From Bacillota bacterium (lineage in GTDB: Bacteria; Bacillota; Desulfotomaculia; Desulfotomaculales; Desulforudaceae), in NCBI GenBank assembly GCA_040757205.1, contig JBFLXL010000004.1:156746-220745 (forward strand): a stretch of 64,000 bases of DNA. Direction: 5' to 3'. A program made the position numbers and the translations under genes. This document shows positions 1 to 9,023 of this stretch, piece by piece. Each line of letters starts with the position of its first letter. The first letter of the stretch is position 1. Below the pieces are notes generated by a model. That model was not told the DNA's origin. It did not search any database and worked only from the letters and a program-made list of their open reading frames with translations.

Positions 1-30
1 TTTTACCATCGCCATTACCTTTTTCGCCAT
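1..30 (-). CDS. rplK: 50S ribosomal protein L11, N-terminal fragment
   Basis: Only the first ten codons are present, reading MAKKVMAMVK, and the gene continues past the left edge. Ribosomal protein L11 forms the GTPase-associated centre of the large subunit with 23S rRNA. A strong Shine-Dalgarno sequence, GAGGAGGTGA, lies at about 37-46, just upstream of the ATG. It directly follows nusG on the same strand, the standard secE-nusG-rplK order in Firmicutes, which supports the call despite the short fragment. Confidence 0.85.
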   Translation of the reverse strand, partial: MAKKVMAMVK

Positions 31-88
31 CGCGTCACCTCCTCGCTGTCCCGGGATGGGTCAAAACTTACCGCCAGGCGACCTTTCG

Positions 89-625
89 CTAGGTGACCTT
101 TTCAATCTGGAAGTATTCGAGCTCGATGGGGGTTTCCCGCCCGAACATCGAAATCATCACCCGGATCTTGGCCTTCTCGTAGTTGACGTCATCCACCGTG
201 CCCATGAAGTTCTCGAACGGCCCGACCATCACGCGCACCTTTTCCCCGGGCACCAGGTCGATGCGGATGCGCGGTTGGTCGCCTTCCATCTGGCTGATGA
301 TCTGGTCCGCTTCGGCGTCGGTCAGGGGAATGGGTTTCGAGCCGATCCCGACACTGCCCACAAAACCGGTGACTCCGGGAGTGTTGCGCACTACGCGGTA
401 GGAGTCGTCGTTCAAAATCATCTCAACCATGACGTAGCCGGGGAAAATCTTGCGCTTGGAAATCTTGCGCTTGCCGCCCTTGACTTCGATTTCGTCCTCC
501 ACGGGCACCACGATGCGGAAGATCTTGTCTTCCATGCTCATCGACTCGATCCGCTTTTCCAGGTTGGCCTTCACCTTGTTTTCATAACCGGAATAGGTAT
601 GGACCACAAACCACTGCTTGCTCAC
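89..625 (-). CDS. nusG: Transcription termination/antitermination protein NusG
   Basis: The product is 178 residues, the usual bacterial NusG length. NusG binds RNA polymerase and modulates pausing, termination and transcription-translation coupling. The N-terminal domain opens SKQWFVVHTYSGYENKV and carries the FPGYVMVEM and NTPGVTGFVG segments. The C-terminal KOW domain contains VPGEKVRVMVGPFENFMGTV. GTG at 623-625 is chosen because homologues begin exactly there; the open frame runs upstream but that part overlaps secE and has no homology. The ribosome-binding site is weak, suggesting coupling to secE, which ends 47 bases upstream. Confidence 0.93.
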   Translation of the reverse strand: MSKQWFVVHTYSGYENKVKANLEKRIESMSMEDKIFRIVVPVEDEIEVKGGKRKISKRKIFPGYVMVEMILNDDSYRVVRNTPGVTGFVGSVGIGSKPIPLTDAEADQIISQMEGDQPRIRIDLVPGEKVRVMVGPFENFMGTVDDVNYEKAKIRVMISMFGRETPIELEYFQIEKVT

Positions 626-672
626 GGAAATGAGGACCGGGTTATAGACCCCTTGGTCCTCCACCCCCCAGC

Positions 673-1038
673 CTATGTAATCAGCCGGCCTAGAATCTGG
701 CTCAAGATGAGATCGAAAATCCACAGGAGCACGCCGACCAGAAGCACGGCCACCAGCACCACGCCCGTGTAGATGATCACCTCGCGGCGGGTGGGCCAGT
801 GCACCTTCTTCAGCTCGTGCCACACGCCTTCGAAATAGCGCCGACTGGCCTTGACCAGACCCTCGCGCGGTTTCTTCTTTACGGCGGGCGCTTCTTTCTT
901 GGAGTCTTTCTTCTGGTCTTTCTTCGGGTCTTTCCGGGGGTCCCTCTTCAGCTTGAGTTCTTTCTTGGGCCCGCCCTTCGTCCCGTCGTTCTCCGCCTTG
1001 CCTGCCGGTTTGCCCTCCCGCTTTCTACTCTCCGCCAT
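673..1038 (-). CDS. secE: Preprotein translocase subunit SecE
   Basis: The 121-residue protein has one C-terminal membrane span (about residues 92-112) preceded by the conserved amphipathic segment with ELKKVHWPTRREV, the SecE signature. SecE clamps the SecY channel in the plasma membrane. The first 60 residues are an unusual lysine/aspartate-rich extension with KKDPKKDQKKD-type repeats; minimal SecE proteins are about 60 residues. It sits between rpmG and nusG as in most Firmicutes. Confidence 0.92.
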   Translation of the reverse strand: MAESRKREGKPAGKAENDGTKGGPKKELKLKRDPRKDPKKDQKKDSKKEAPAVKKKPREGLVKASRRYFEGVWHELKKVHWPTRREVIIYTGVVLVAVLLVGVLLWIFDLILSQILGRLIT

Positions 1039-1062
1039 TGTTACATCCCTAGCTTCCCTAGC

Positions 1063-1212
1063 TTATTTGGTCTCTTTGTGCAACGTGTGCGACCCGCACC
1101 AGCGGCAGTATTTTTTCATCTCAATACGGTTGGGGTCGCTTTTCTTGTTCTTGGTGGTAATGTAGTTCCTGCGCTTACATTCCGTACATGCCAGCGTAAC
1201 ATTCACCCGCAC
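1063..1212 (-). CDS. rpmG: 50S ribosomal protein L33
   Basis: This 49-residue protein has the two zinc-ligand CxxC pairs of the Zn-containing L33 form: CTEC near residues 9-12 and CRWC near 36-39. The text [20 protein letters not shown] is diagnostic. It starts at GTG 1210-1212 behind a GGGAGGTG ribosome-binding site. It is part of the tuf-rpmG-secE-nusG-rplK run. Confidence 0.93.
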   Translation of the reverse strand: MRVNVTLACTECKRRNYITTKNKKSDPNRIEMKKYCRWCGSHTLHKETK

Positions 1213-1431
1213 CGGAAAACACCTCCCAAAACTAAAAAAAGACCAGTCCCGGCAAAATTTACGATCTTGAATGTATCACAACTGCCAGGGGATGTCAAGG
1301 CATAAAAGGTGGGGCAAAAAGGTAGGACGCTGCTCGCCCCTTTTTTCCCAACTTTATCTTCAAAGCCCGGGTCAACTTTACTCGTACAGATGGGGCCCTT
1401 GATCAGGCCCCCACCCGTTCGGCCTTCTTCC

Positions 1432-2631
<1,200 letters not shown>

Positions 2632-2873
2632 AAACCCGACCTCCTTGACAGTCATGAATTGGCTGTTACATATTTGTCCAGAGTCAAGGTATATTTATTC
2701 GCTAATCAAACGTGAACTCCTGCCGAATGTCACAAAAATCCATATCACTGAAGGCACCGCCGCCACCTACGGAACCGACTAGTCAGGAACACAGCCACAT
2801 AACCACATTGCAACCCTTACCGACAGCTTTTCCGTTCACCCGTAAACCGCGATGAACCCGCCGGCTGATCAGG

Positions 2874-4001
2874 TCAACACGTGAATGTTCGCCTGACGAA
2901 ATCCTTGAACATCGGTTCAACAAACCGATACCGAGCCCTTGTTACTCTTTCGATAATGCCCTTCTCCTCCAATTTCTTGATTGACCGAGTTACAGCATTC
3001 GCTTGCGGCTTGTCCTTGTACGGCTGCTGGTCGGCAGCAAGCTTACAAATCACGTCGCGCATCTGAGCAGAGCGGCCGAGTCCGGCCAAGATCTCGGTAA
3101 ACGCTGGTTCGAGAATGGCCTGCGCCTGGTCATAAGCTTGCTGCAAGACGGGCAGCGTCAGTACGTCGCGCCCGTTCAGAGCCACAAGCTGGTATGCTTC
3201 GTTGCACAACAGCATCGTATCGTATGGATGGCCGCCCGTAAGTTCCAAGAGTTCCCTAAGAATGCTGGCGTCCGCCTGCACCTTGCGGCTGGCAAATTTC
3301 TTTTGAATGTAGGGAAGCCAAGAATCCTGCGGGACGGATGGCACCGGCAGAGGGACGGCGAAACGGTAAAAAGCCTCCCGGCGTGAAGAAAACAGTGTCT
3401 TCATCATGCTTTCCTTTGACCCCAGGTACAGAAAACTAACCCGGGGTTGTTCCTGAAAAGCAGCTCTCATTCGTTTGAAAATGCGGTTGCCGGCCACGAC
3501 GGATACGTCCTGAAATTCGTCGAACGAGACTATCACCCGTTTATTGTCTTTTTCAGCCAGTTTTTGCGGGAACTCCAGGGCTTGGTCGAGCAGCTCATCC
3601 GGACTCGCCTTTCGACTGACAAAAAGGCTGACTTCCATCTCCAAGTCCTGCAATTTCAAGCTCACCGGAATTGGACCAAACTGCCGCAATTTCTCCCGGA
3701 TGGCCGCCAGCGTTTTCGGTAAGCCGGTACGGTTGGCCAAACACCCTTCCATAATCTTTTCTGCCAGGTGCTCTTTATCCCGGATCGCAAAACAGTCAAT
3801 CCAGACAGTGTAATAACCTTTTTCTTTTAGGCGCCGCAGCGCTTCCTTGGTAAGGGAAGTCTTCCCGATTCTGCGGGGGCCCGCCAGCATGATGCTGTTC
3901 CCTTCTTCCAGCCTGGACACAAGCGCATCAACAAAAGGCAGTCTTCCGATCAAGTCCTCTTCCGGTACCGGATGCCCCAGCGGAAAAAGCTTATTACTCA
4001 A
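2874..4001 (-). CDS. Archaeal-type AAA ATPase (ATPase_2-like) with C-terminal winged helix
   Basis: The 375-residue protein has Walker A GPRRIGKTS (residues 41-49), a Walker B segment ending SFDEFQDV near residue 165, and a C-terminal region (about 310-375) that looks like a winged helix ending in the membrane/DNA-binding style FVEPMFKDFVRR. This layout matches the STAND-related ATPase_2 family common in archaea and anaerobes, whose roles are mostly unknown. It starts with TTG behind GAGGGG. It interrupts the usual sigH-to-tuf neighbourhood and has its own promoter/operator region (4018-4054), so it is probably an acquired unit. Function is not assigned. Confidence 0.8.
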   Translation of the reverse strand: MSNKLFPLGHPVPEEDLIGRLPFVDALVSRLEEGNSIMLAGPRRIGKTSLTKEALRRLKEKGYYTVWIDCFAIRDKEHLAEKIMEGCLANRTGLPKTLAAIREKLRQFGPIPVSLKLQDLEMEVSLFVSRKASPDELLDQALEFPQKLAEKDNKRVIVSFDEFQDVSVVAGNRIFKRMRAAFQEQPRVSFLYLGSKESMMKTLFSSRREAFYRFAVPLPVPSVPQDSWLPYIQKKFASRKVQADASILRELLELTGGHPYDTMLLCNEAYQLVALNGRDVLTLPVLQQAYDQAQAILEPAFTEILAGLGRSAQMRDVICKLAADQQPYKDKPQANAVTRSIKKLEEKGIIERVTRARYRFVEPMFKDFVRRTFTC

Positions 4002-4017
4002 AGCCCCTCAACCTCAT

Positions 4018-4054
4018 AACACTTATTTAGTATTATTATACTCCATAAAGTGTT
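4018..4054. promoter_or_regulatory. 37-bp imperfect palindrome overlapping divergent promoters
   Basis: The arms AACACTT and AAGTGTT bracket a second inner pair, AGTAT and ATACT, centred at 4036. The symmetry extends outwards as CATAAC/GTTATG with a three-base offset. A minus-strand TATAAT (read from about 4042 down) faces the ATPase gene. On the plus strand, TTGTTA (4053-4058), an 18-base spacer and TATGAT (4077-4082) point the other way. The arrangement looks like an operator controlling two divergent transcripts. The regulator is unknown. Confidence 0.5.
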
Positions 4055-4088
4055 GTTATGACACCACCTAAAACTGTATGATTCTTGC

Positions 4089-4313
4089 CTGCACTGCGGC
4101 AAAGAAATACAGTACATATGGAAAGCATTGAGACAGCCGTGGGCGGTGATCCGGCAGTAATGGTTTGGGGGCAGGCAGGCGTTCCGTCCGTAATGTCGAA
4201 AAGGACGATAAGGGGTGCTGCACCCCCGGCTCTTGCTGCGCCCCGGAAAAGGCAGATGCATGCGTAAGATGCGTAATCATAAAACCCCGGGCTGTCGGCC
4301 CGGGGTTTTAGAA
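4089..4313 (+). ncRNA. Candidate small RNA between a promoter and a strong terminator
   Basis: A plus-strand promoter (TTGTTA, 18-base spacer, TATGAT, 4053-4082) is followed about 200 bases later by a perfect 12-bp terminator hairpin (4281-4309). No reading frame between them has a convincing ribosome-binding site; a 60-codon TTG frame is present but has no recognisable product. Several internal segments can pair, such as GGGGTGC with GCACCCC around 4214-4226. The class of RNA is not recognised. Confidence 0.4.
4281..4309. terminator. Perfect 12-bp intrinsic terminator hairpin
   Basis: AAAACCCCGGGC and GCCCGGGGTTTT flank a five-base loop TGTCG. The A/T flanks let it work in both directions. 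It closes the candidate RNA on the plus strand and lies just before the ACT-domain gene. Confidence 0.8.
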
Positions 4314-4317
4314 AAAA

Positions 4318-4722
4318 GTGGGTGTTTTTTTAGTGTTTGAGGGAGTATCCCTGAAACTGGTTTTGCTGGAGGGCCACTATGTGGTGTGCCGTTTGGGAGC
4401 TGGCGCTATAGTACCGCCGCCAGGTCTGGATGAAGAAGAACTGTATTCAGTAACTATGGCTCCCGGGGAAACATCCGTAGTCTGCCTTTCCAGGCGGGTA
4501 CCACCCTGCGTTGCGGTTGAGGACGGCTGGCGGCTCCTTAGGGTAGATGGCAAATTAGACTTTGCCCTGACGGGCATTCTGGCCTCTCTGGCCGTGCCGC
4601 TGGCGGAGAAGGGAATTAGTGCGTTCGCACTATCCACTTTTGATACGGACTACCTGCTGGTAAAGGATAGCTCTCTTGGTGACGCTCTGATAGCCTGGCG
4701 CCAGGCAGGACATACCATATAA
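4318..4722 (+). CDS. ACT domain-containing protein
   Basis: The product is up to 134 residues. It resembles small stand-alone double-ACT proteins (ACT_7/DUF2241-like), judged from LEGHYVVCRLG, VVCLSRRVPP and the segment from LTGILASLAVPLAEKGIS to STFDTDYLLVK. Such proteins are thought to sense amino acids; no substrate is known here. The start is uncertain: GTG 4318 opens the frame, but GAGGGAG at 4339-4345 would suit a start near codon 12 and matches where homologues begin. It is transcribed alone, away from both neighbours. Confidence 0.8.
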   Translation: MGVFLVFEGVSLKLVLLEGHYVVCRLGAGAIVPPPGLDEEELYSVTMAPGETSVVCLSRRVPPCVAVEDGWRLLRVDGKLDFALTGILASLAVPLAEKGISAFALSTFDTDYLLVKDSSLGDALIAWRQAGHTI

Positions 4723-4943
4723 GAATATACCGGGGGATCCAAGCTATGATTGAAAGAAGATTTGACATGCTTTTATGTCAGATTTGGCGCTCCGTGTCTA
4801 CCAATTCGACACATGGCCAAAATTTCGGCAAAGAATGCCGGATTCCTGCACAGCTCTAGCAGGAAGGGGAACTTGGAAAACCCTCTCCATTATGTTGAGC
4901 CGATTAAGAACACAAGATTCAGAAGCGCTTGGAGCGGTTGGGT

Positions 4944-5003
4944 ATGCTTCTTGATACCAGTGTTTTGATCGATCACCTGGCCAAGGTTGGCCAAGTTATG
5001 CTT
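4944..5003 (+). pseudogene. Truncated VapC/PIN toxin remnant
   Basis: From ATG 4944 the frame reads MLLDTSVLIDHLAKVGQV, a textbook start of a PIN-domain VapC ribonuclease including the first catalytic aspartate (LDTS). After about 20 codons it runs into the tRNA terminator and tRNA-Met on the other strand, so the rest of the nuclease is missing. The 200 bases upstream (4745-4943) hold no intact antitoxin; I see only a short palindrome, TGACAT/ATGTCA, near 4768-4785. Confidence 0.6.
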
Positions 5004-5004
5004 C

Positions 5005-5032
5005 AAAAAACAAAACCAGCCTTGTCGGCTGG
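5005..5032 (-). terminator. Terminator of the tRNA cluster
   Basis: Read on the minus strand after tRNA-Met, CCAGCC, a five-base loop and GGCTGG are followed by TTTTGTTTTTTG. This is a normal intrinsic terminator for the four-tRNA transcript. Confidence 0.75.
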
Positions 5033-5040
5033 CTGTACAC

Positions 5041-5117
5041 TGGTAGCGGAGGAGGGACTTGAACCCCCGACGCAGCGGGTATGAACCGCTTGCTCTACCA
5101 ACCTGAGCTACTCCGCC
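5041..5117 (-). tRNA. tRNA-Met(CAT), elongator
   Basis: The cloverleaf has acceptor GGCGGAG/CTCCGCT, an anticodon loop with CAT between AGCGG and CCGCT, and an encoded CCA at 5041-5043. It resembles clostridial elongator tRNA-Met. A CAT tRNA-Ile cannot be fully excluded without scoring. It is the last member of the cluster. Confidence 0.88.
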
Positions 5118-5124
5118 TTGCATA

Positions 5125-5200
5125 TGGAGCCCATAGGCGGGATCGAACCGCCGACCTTATCCTTACCAAGGATACGCTCTGCCTACTGAGCTATATGGGC
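5125..5200 (-). tRNA. tRNA-Thr(GGT)
   Basis: Acceptor GCCCATA pairs with TATGGGC, the anticodon loop TTGGTAA gives GGT, and CCA is encoded at 5125-5127. It sits between the initiator and elongator methionine tRNAs. Confidence 0.92.
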
Positions 5201-5212
5201 CCATCTTTCAAT

Positions 5213-5290
<78 letters not shown>

Positions 5291-5383
5291 AAGTCAACGC
5301 ATTAATTATATCACAAACCGGTATCCTTTACAAGGATATTCGCGCCCAGCCGCCCGGCCCCGGTGCGCCCGGTACATCTTGCC

Positions 5384-5458
5384 TGGAGCCGGCGAAGGGA
5401 TTCGAACCCCCGGCCAGCTGATTACAAATCAGCTGCTCTGCCACTGAGCTACGCCGGC
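5384..5458 (-). tRNA. tRNA-Thr(TGT)
   Basis: Acceptor GCCGGCG pairs with CGCCGGC, the anticodon loop TTTGTAA gives TGT, and CCA is encoded at 5384-5386. It is the first gene of the minus-strand tRNA cluster. Confidence 0.92.
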
Positions 5459-5622
5459 CTAAAAACGCGGGACGGGGCCGGTCACAGCGGCCGGCACCGT
5501 CCGTGTTGCCTACAAGCGCACTCCTATGGTAGCAAAAAGGAGCCGCAGCTGTCAACTCCAAAAACGAGGCTGTCTCGACTATCTCACTCCAAAGGCAGGA
5601 CTCCGACGTTTCAATGGGGAAG

Positions 5623-5638
5623 TATTTAAATTTAAATA
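5623..5638. repeat. 16-bp AT-only perfect palindrome
   Basis: TATTTAAA followed by TTTAAATA stands out in GC-rich surroundings. It lies 28 bases before the cyclophilin start and could be part of its promoter or an operator, but no factor is known. Confidence 0.4.
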
Positions 5639-5665
5639 TCGCGAAGTGAGGGGGTCTGTAATCAG

Positions 5666-6205
5666 TTGAAACTTCTTTGCCTTGACCGGACCAAAAGAGT
5701 CGCCGTGTTGCCGGTGCTGGCGCTGTTCACCTTCGCCTTGCTCGCGACCGCCGGCTGCGGGGGAGCGCCGCCGCAGCCGGCCGCGCCGCAGGCCGTGATC
5801 GAAACCGAACGGGGACAAATCGTGATCGAGCTTTACGCGTCGGACGCCCCGGAGACCGTGGCTAATTTTAAGTCGTTGGTGGAACAGGGCTTTTACGATT
5901 CCCTGACCTTCCACCGGGTCGATCCGGGCTTCGTGGTCCAGGGCGGAGATCCGAACGGGGATGGCACCGGCGGGCCGGGATACGCCATCCGGGATGAGGA
6001 CAGCAAGCGCAAACATCTGCGCGGGTCGGTCGGCATGGCCAAGAGCGGGCCGCATACGGCAGGCAGCCAGTTTTACATCTGCCTCAGCGACCAGCCCGGC
6101 CTCGACGGACGGTACACCGTTTTCGGGCAGGTGGTCAAGGGAATGGAAGTTGTGGACGCCCTCCAGATCGGCGACCGCATGCTCAAGGTGCATATGGAAG
6201 AGTGA
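5666..6205 (+). CDS. Peptidyl-prolyl cis-trans isomerase, cyclophilin-type lipoprotein
   Basis: The 179-residue protein has a signal peptide ending LLATAGC with the lipidated cysteine near residue 31, then a compact cyclophilin domain. Motifs are FHRVDPGFVVQGGDP, GSVGMAKSGPHTAGSQFYI and YTVFGQVV. Cyclophilins speed proline isomerisation during folding; the lipobox places this one on the outer face of the membrane. It starts with TTG behind GTGAGGGGG. It is a single gene facing sigH. The 120 bases after it hold two copies of GGGGACAATGCC (about 6211 and 6231). Confidence 0.92.
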   Translation: MKLLCLDRTKRVAVLPVLALFTFALLATAGCGGAPPQPAAPQAVIETERGQIVIELYASDAPETVANFKSLVEQGFYDSLTFHRVDPGFVVQGGDPNGDGTGGPGYAIRDEDSKRKHLRGSVGMAKSGPHTAGSQFYICLSDQPGLDGRYTVFGQVVKGMEVVDALQIGDRMLKVHMEE

Positions 6206-6329
6206 CGCGGGGACAATGCCGGGAGTGCGGGGACAATGCCCCGGTACGCACACGATCCCCGTCCGGCACACCAAACCAGCACCTTAATAACCTGGGTACA
6301 GTGGGTCAGCCACGAAATCAACGTATGTA

Positions 6330-6497
6330 ATGCGGGAGTTGTCCATCGAAGCCGACGGTGCAGTAATCCCCGTTGGTGATCACGTTAATATCAAGATGCC
6401 TAATGGGATGATTATCACCATTCCGGGAAAGGGTGAACTCAAGGCGGGCTTGCTGTTGGCGGCGCGCGCTTTTGTTTCCAACTGGTCAACGGGCTAG
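6330..6497 (+). CDS. Small hypothetical protein
   Basis: A 55-codon ATG frame encodes a protein with the segments VIPVGDHVNIKMPNGM and IITIPGKGELKAG. It fills most of the gap between the cyclophilin and sigH and its stop codon overlaps the sigH stop by a few bases. There is no good ribosome-binding site and no family match that I recognise. It may be chance or a decayed gene. Confidence 0.3.
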   Translation: MRELSIEADGAVIPVGDHVNIKMPNGMIITIPGKGELKAGLLLAARAFVSNWSTG

Positions 6498-7144
6498 ATT
6501 TCGCGCCTTTCCAGGTATTTCTCCAGTTTGCGCTTCACCCGCTGCAGGGCGTTGTCAATCGACTTTACGTGCCGGTCCAAATCCTCGGCGATCTCCTGGT
6601 AGGACTTGCCCTCCAGGTAGGACATCAGCACCTTCCATTCCAACGAACTAAGCAGTTCGCCGATTTTTTCCTCGATATCGTCGAATTCTTCGCGGCTGAT
6701 GACCAGTTCTTCGGGGTCGGTGATTTTGGAGCCGGAGATGACGTCCAGGAGGGTGCGGTCCGAGTCTTCGTCGTAGATGGGCTTGTTCAGGGATACGTAG
6801 GAATTGAGGGGGATGTGTTTTTGCCTGGTCGCCGTTTTGATCGCCGTAATGATCTGCCTGGTGATACACAGTTCGGCAAACGCCCGGAACGAGGAGAGTT
6901 TGTCCAGGCGGAAATCGCGAATCGCTTTGTATAGACCGATCATGCCCTCCTGGATGATGTCCTCCCGGTCGGCCCCGATCAGGAAATAGGACCGGGCCTT
7001 GGCGCGCACAAAATGGCGGTATTTGTTGATAAGGAATTCCAGGGCTTCACCGTCGCCTTCCCGGGCATGTTCAACAATCTTTTCGTCTTCAAGAGCATGA
7101 TAAATCTGGAGCTGGGCAGTCTCGAATTGGGGGTTGAGGCTCAA
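6494..7144 (-). CDS. sigH: RNA polymerase sigma-H factor (Spo0H)
   Basis: The 216-residue sigma-70-family factor matches SigH, which directs early stationary-phase and sporulation genes. Region 2 contains EDIIQEGMIGLYKAIRDF and FRAFAELCITRQIITAIK. Region 4 contains SYQEIAEDLDRHVKSIDNAL. It follows yacP and rlmB in the conserved order. It also has its own strong promoter just upstream (7198-7226), so it can be expressed separately from the operon. Confidence 0.95.
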   Translation of the reverse strand: MSLNPQFETAQLQIYHALEDEKIVEHAREGDGEALEFLINKYRHFVRAKARSYFLIGADREDIIQEGMIGLYKAIRDFRLDKLSSFRAFAELCITRQIITAIKTATRQKHIPLNSYVSLNKPIYDEDSDRTLLDVISGSKITDPEELVISREEFDDIEEKIGELLSSLEWKVLMSYLEGKSYQEIAEDLDRHVKSIDNALQRVKRKLEKYLERREI

Positions 7145-7197
7145 AAACTATCGCCTCCGTGTAAGGGTGTAAAAAGGGAAAGGCACTTACGTAATGA

Positions 7198-7226
7198 ATT
7201 ATACTTAAAGGCATGACGAGAGTCAA
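7198..7226 (-). promoter_or_regulatory. Sigma-A-type promoter of sigH
   Basis: On the minus strand, TTGACT and TATAAT are separated by exactly 17 bases. The predicted start lies about 45 bases upstream of the sigH ATG. Confidence 0.7.
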
Positions 7227-7248
7227 GCCTAACCTGTCCGTACCCCGC

Positions 7249-7761
7249 CTACCCGTGCGGCTTTTTGCGGCGCCAGGCCTCCAAGGCCGCCCTGGTTCGC
7301 TCTTCCAGGCGATTTTCCAAATAGCTGTCGGCCGGCTTGTCCCGGTGGTGGATAAACGACTCCCGCGACAACCGCCGTACCTTTTCCCAGAATTCCCCCG
7401 GCGGCACCCGGTAGGCTCCCAGGCCCAGGACCACCCGCTGTTCGACGTAGTCGGCCGTAACCACGAACACCGGCGCCGGCCACCCGGACAGTCTTCCCAC
7501 CAGGCGCTCGATCACCGTATCAGCCGTCTCTCCTCCGGACGTGTAGATCACCTCCACCGGCCCGTGCCTCTCGGTGCGCGCCACTCCTCCCGGAACGGAG
7601 TGGGCGTCGAACACCACGGTCACCCGTTGACCGGCCAGCGCCGCGAAGTTGACCAGGGTGTCGATCAGGCGGGCGCGCGCGTGTTCCAGGTCGTTCAGGT
7701 CTTTAAGCTCCGGGGAGTTGAAGATCACGTTGTAGCCGTCCACCACCAGATGGTCCTTCAT
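7249..7761 (-). CDS. yacP: NYN-domain ribonuclease YacP (Rae1-like)
   Basis: This 170-residue protein has the NYN fold with the acidic start LVVDGYNVIF and a second acidic site near GETADTVIERLV. The Bacillus homologue, Rae1, is a ribosome-associated endoribonuclease; whether this protein cleaves the same targets is inference. ATG 7759-7761 overlaps the rlmB stop as ATGA, so the two are translationally coupled. The open frame extends further upstream inside rlmB, but that part is not homologous. Confidence 0.88.
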   Translation of the reverse strand: MKDHLVVDGYNVIFNSPELKDLNDLEHARARLIDTLVNFAALAGQRVTVVFDAHSVPGGVARTERHGPVEVIYTSGGETADTVIERLVGRLSGWPAPVFVVTADYVEQRVVLGLGAYRVPPGEFWEKVRRLSRESFIHHRDKPADSYLENRLEERTRAALEAWRRKKPHG

Positions 7762-8516
7762 CGTGACCCGCCGGCCCTCCTCTGCCGGACGGCCTCGTAG
7801 ATCAGCAGGGCGGCCGCCACCGAGGCGTTGAGGGAGCCGACGCGGCCCGACATCGGGATCCGGACCAGCGAGTCGCACTCGGCATGCACCGCCCGGCCCA
7901 AACCGGCCGACTCGCCCCCGATCACCAGGGCCAGCGGCCCCCCCAGGTCGGCGTCCCAGTAGGAAACCGGGGCCTCCGGGTCGGCCCCCACCACCCAAAG
8001 ACCCTTCTGTTTGAACTCCCGGAGAGTGAGCGCGATGTTGGTGACCCGGGCGACCGGCAGGTACTCGACCGCCCCGGCCGCGGTTTTGGCCGCCGCAGGG
8101 GTGAGCGGGGCCGCCCGCCGGGACGGGACCACGGCGCCGTCCACACCGGCCGCCTCGGCGGTGCGGAGGATGGCCCCCAGGTTACGCGGGTCCTGGACCG
8201 CGTTTAAGACCACAAGGAGCGGGTTTTCCCCGGTCAGCAGCGCTTCCACCGCCACGAAGTCCTTGACGGAAACCGTGGCCGCCACGCCCTGGTGGGCCGC
8301 ACCGCCGCCGGTCAGCTGGTCCAGCAGCGGGCGTTCCACGACCTGGACCGGAATCCCGGCCGGCCCGGCCAGCTCCCGCAGTTCCCGGAACAGCCGGGGA
8401 TCGGCCCCCCGGGCCACCAGGACCTTGTGCAGGGTCCGCCCGCCGCGCAGGGCCTCCCGCACCGGGTTCCGGCCGTAGATGACCGTCTGTTTTTCGGAGT
8501 CACGAGAATCGCGCAC
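7758..8516 (-). CDS. rlmB: 23S rRNA (guanosine-2'-O-)-methyltransferase RlmB (SpoU family)
   Basis: This 252-residue SpoU/TrmH-family protein has an N-terminal L30e-like substrate-binding domain (IYGRNPVREAL) and a C-terminal knotted methyltransferase domain. Motif 1 is NAVQDPRNLGAILRTAEAAG, motif 2 LVIGGESAGL, and motif 3 IPMSGRVGSLNASVA. It should methylate a guanosine in 23S rRNA. It is followed by yacP and sigH. Confidence 0.93.
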   Translation of the reverse strand: MRDSRDSEKQTVIYGRNPVREALRGGRTLHKVLVARGADPRLFRELRELAGPAGIPVQVVERPLLDQLTGGGAAHQGVAATVSVKDFVAVEALLTGENPLLVVLNAVQDPRNLGAILRTAEAAGVDGAVVPSRRAAPLTPAAAKTAAGAVEYLPVARVTNIALTLREFKQKGLWVVGADPEAPVSYWDADLGGPLALVIGGESAGLGRAVHAECDSLVRIPMSGRVGSLNASVAAALLIYEAVRQRRAGGSR

Positions 8517-8550
8517 CGCCGCCTCCTGGACAAGCCCGGTTACAGAATCA

Positions 8551-8865
8551 TCAGGCCCGGATCATCGTCAAGAGCATCTTGAAACGTTCCACCGCCCGCA
8601 ACGCGTGCGGGACGTTGGCGGGCATGATCACCAACTGCCCGGCCGAGGCCTCCAGGGCTTGACCGCCGATCATGAGCGCGGCCTTGCCGTCCAGGATCTG
8701 GACCACCGCGTCAAACGGGGCGGTGTGCTCGCTCAAGCCCTGTCCGGCGTCGAAAGCGAACAGGGTGAGGGTGCCCGTCTTCTTGTCCACCAGGGTCCGG
8801 CTCACGATCGAGCCTTCCGCGTATTCCACGAGGTCTTTGAGGTTTACCGCTTTGAACCCGCTCAA
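8551..8865 (-). CDS. Cupin-domain protein
   Basis: The protein is about 104 residues and is a single small cupin barrel. Metal-ligand style motifs are visible in the stretch with SEHTAPFDAVVQILDG and in MPANVPHALRA. Such small cupins bind metals or small ligands; the substrate is unknown. TTG at 8863-8865 is preferred because AGGAGG sits eight bases before it; a longer frame to 8883 would read through that site. It has a promoter of its own (8923-8951) between thyX and the gene. Confidence 0.8.
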   Translation of the reverse strand: MSGFKAVNLKDLVEYAEGSIVSRTLVDKKTGTLTLFAFDAGQGLSEHTAPFDAVVQILDGKAALMIGGQALEASAGQLVIMPANVPHALRAVERFKMLLTMIRA

Positions 8866-8922
8866 AACCAAACGCCTCCTCAATTCAAGAATGCACGGCC
8901 AGTCCGGTTCCCTTATTCCATT

Positions 8923-8951
8923 ATTCTAACCCGGTTTGGATCTCGGGCCAA
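8923..8951 (-). promoter_or_regulatory. Probable promoter of the cupin gene
   Basis: TTGGCC and TAGAAT lie 17 bases apart on the minus strand, downstream of the thyX stop. They are placed to transcribe the cupin and the genes after it. Confidence 0.45.
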
Positions 8952-9023
8952 GATTCGGTTTTCGCACAGCAATTTCCCAAGGGGCCGCCGACGGACGTTG
9001 CCGGTTAAAAAACGGGGCCCGAA

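Noticed and set aside
2640..2870. Sigma-A promoter for tuf
   Set aside because: TTGACT and several A/T-rich boxes occur but none at a 16-18 base spacing.
4750..4968. 72-codon frame between the ACT gene and the tRNAs
   Set aside because: No ribosome-binding site and no family resemblance; it overlaps the vapC remnant in another frame.
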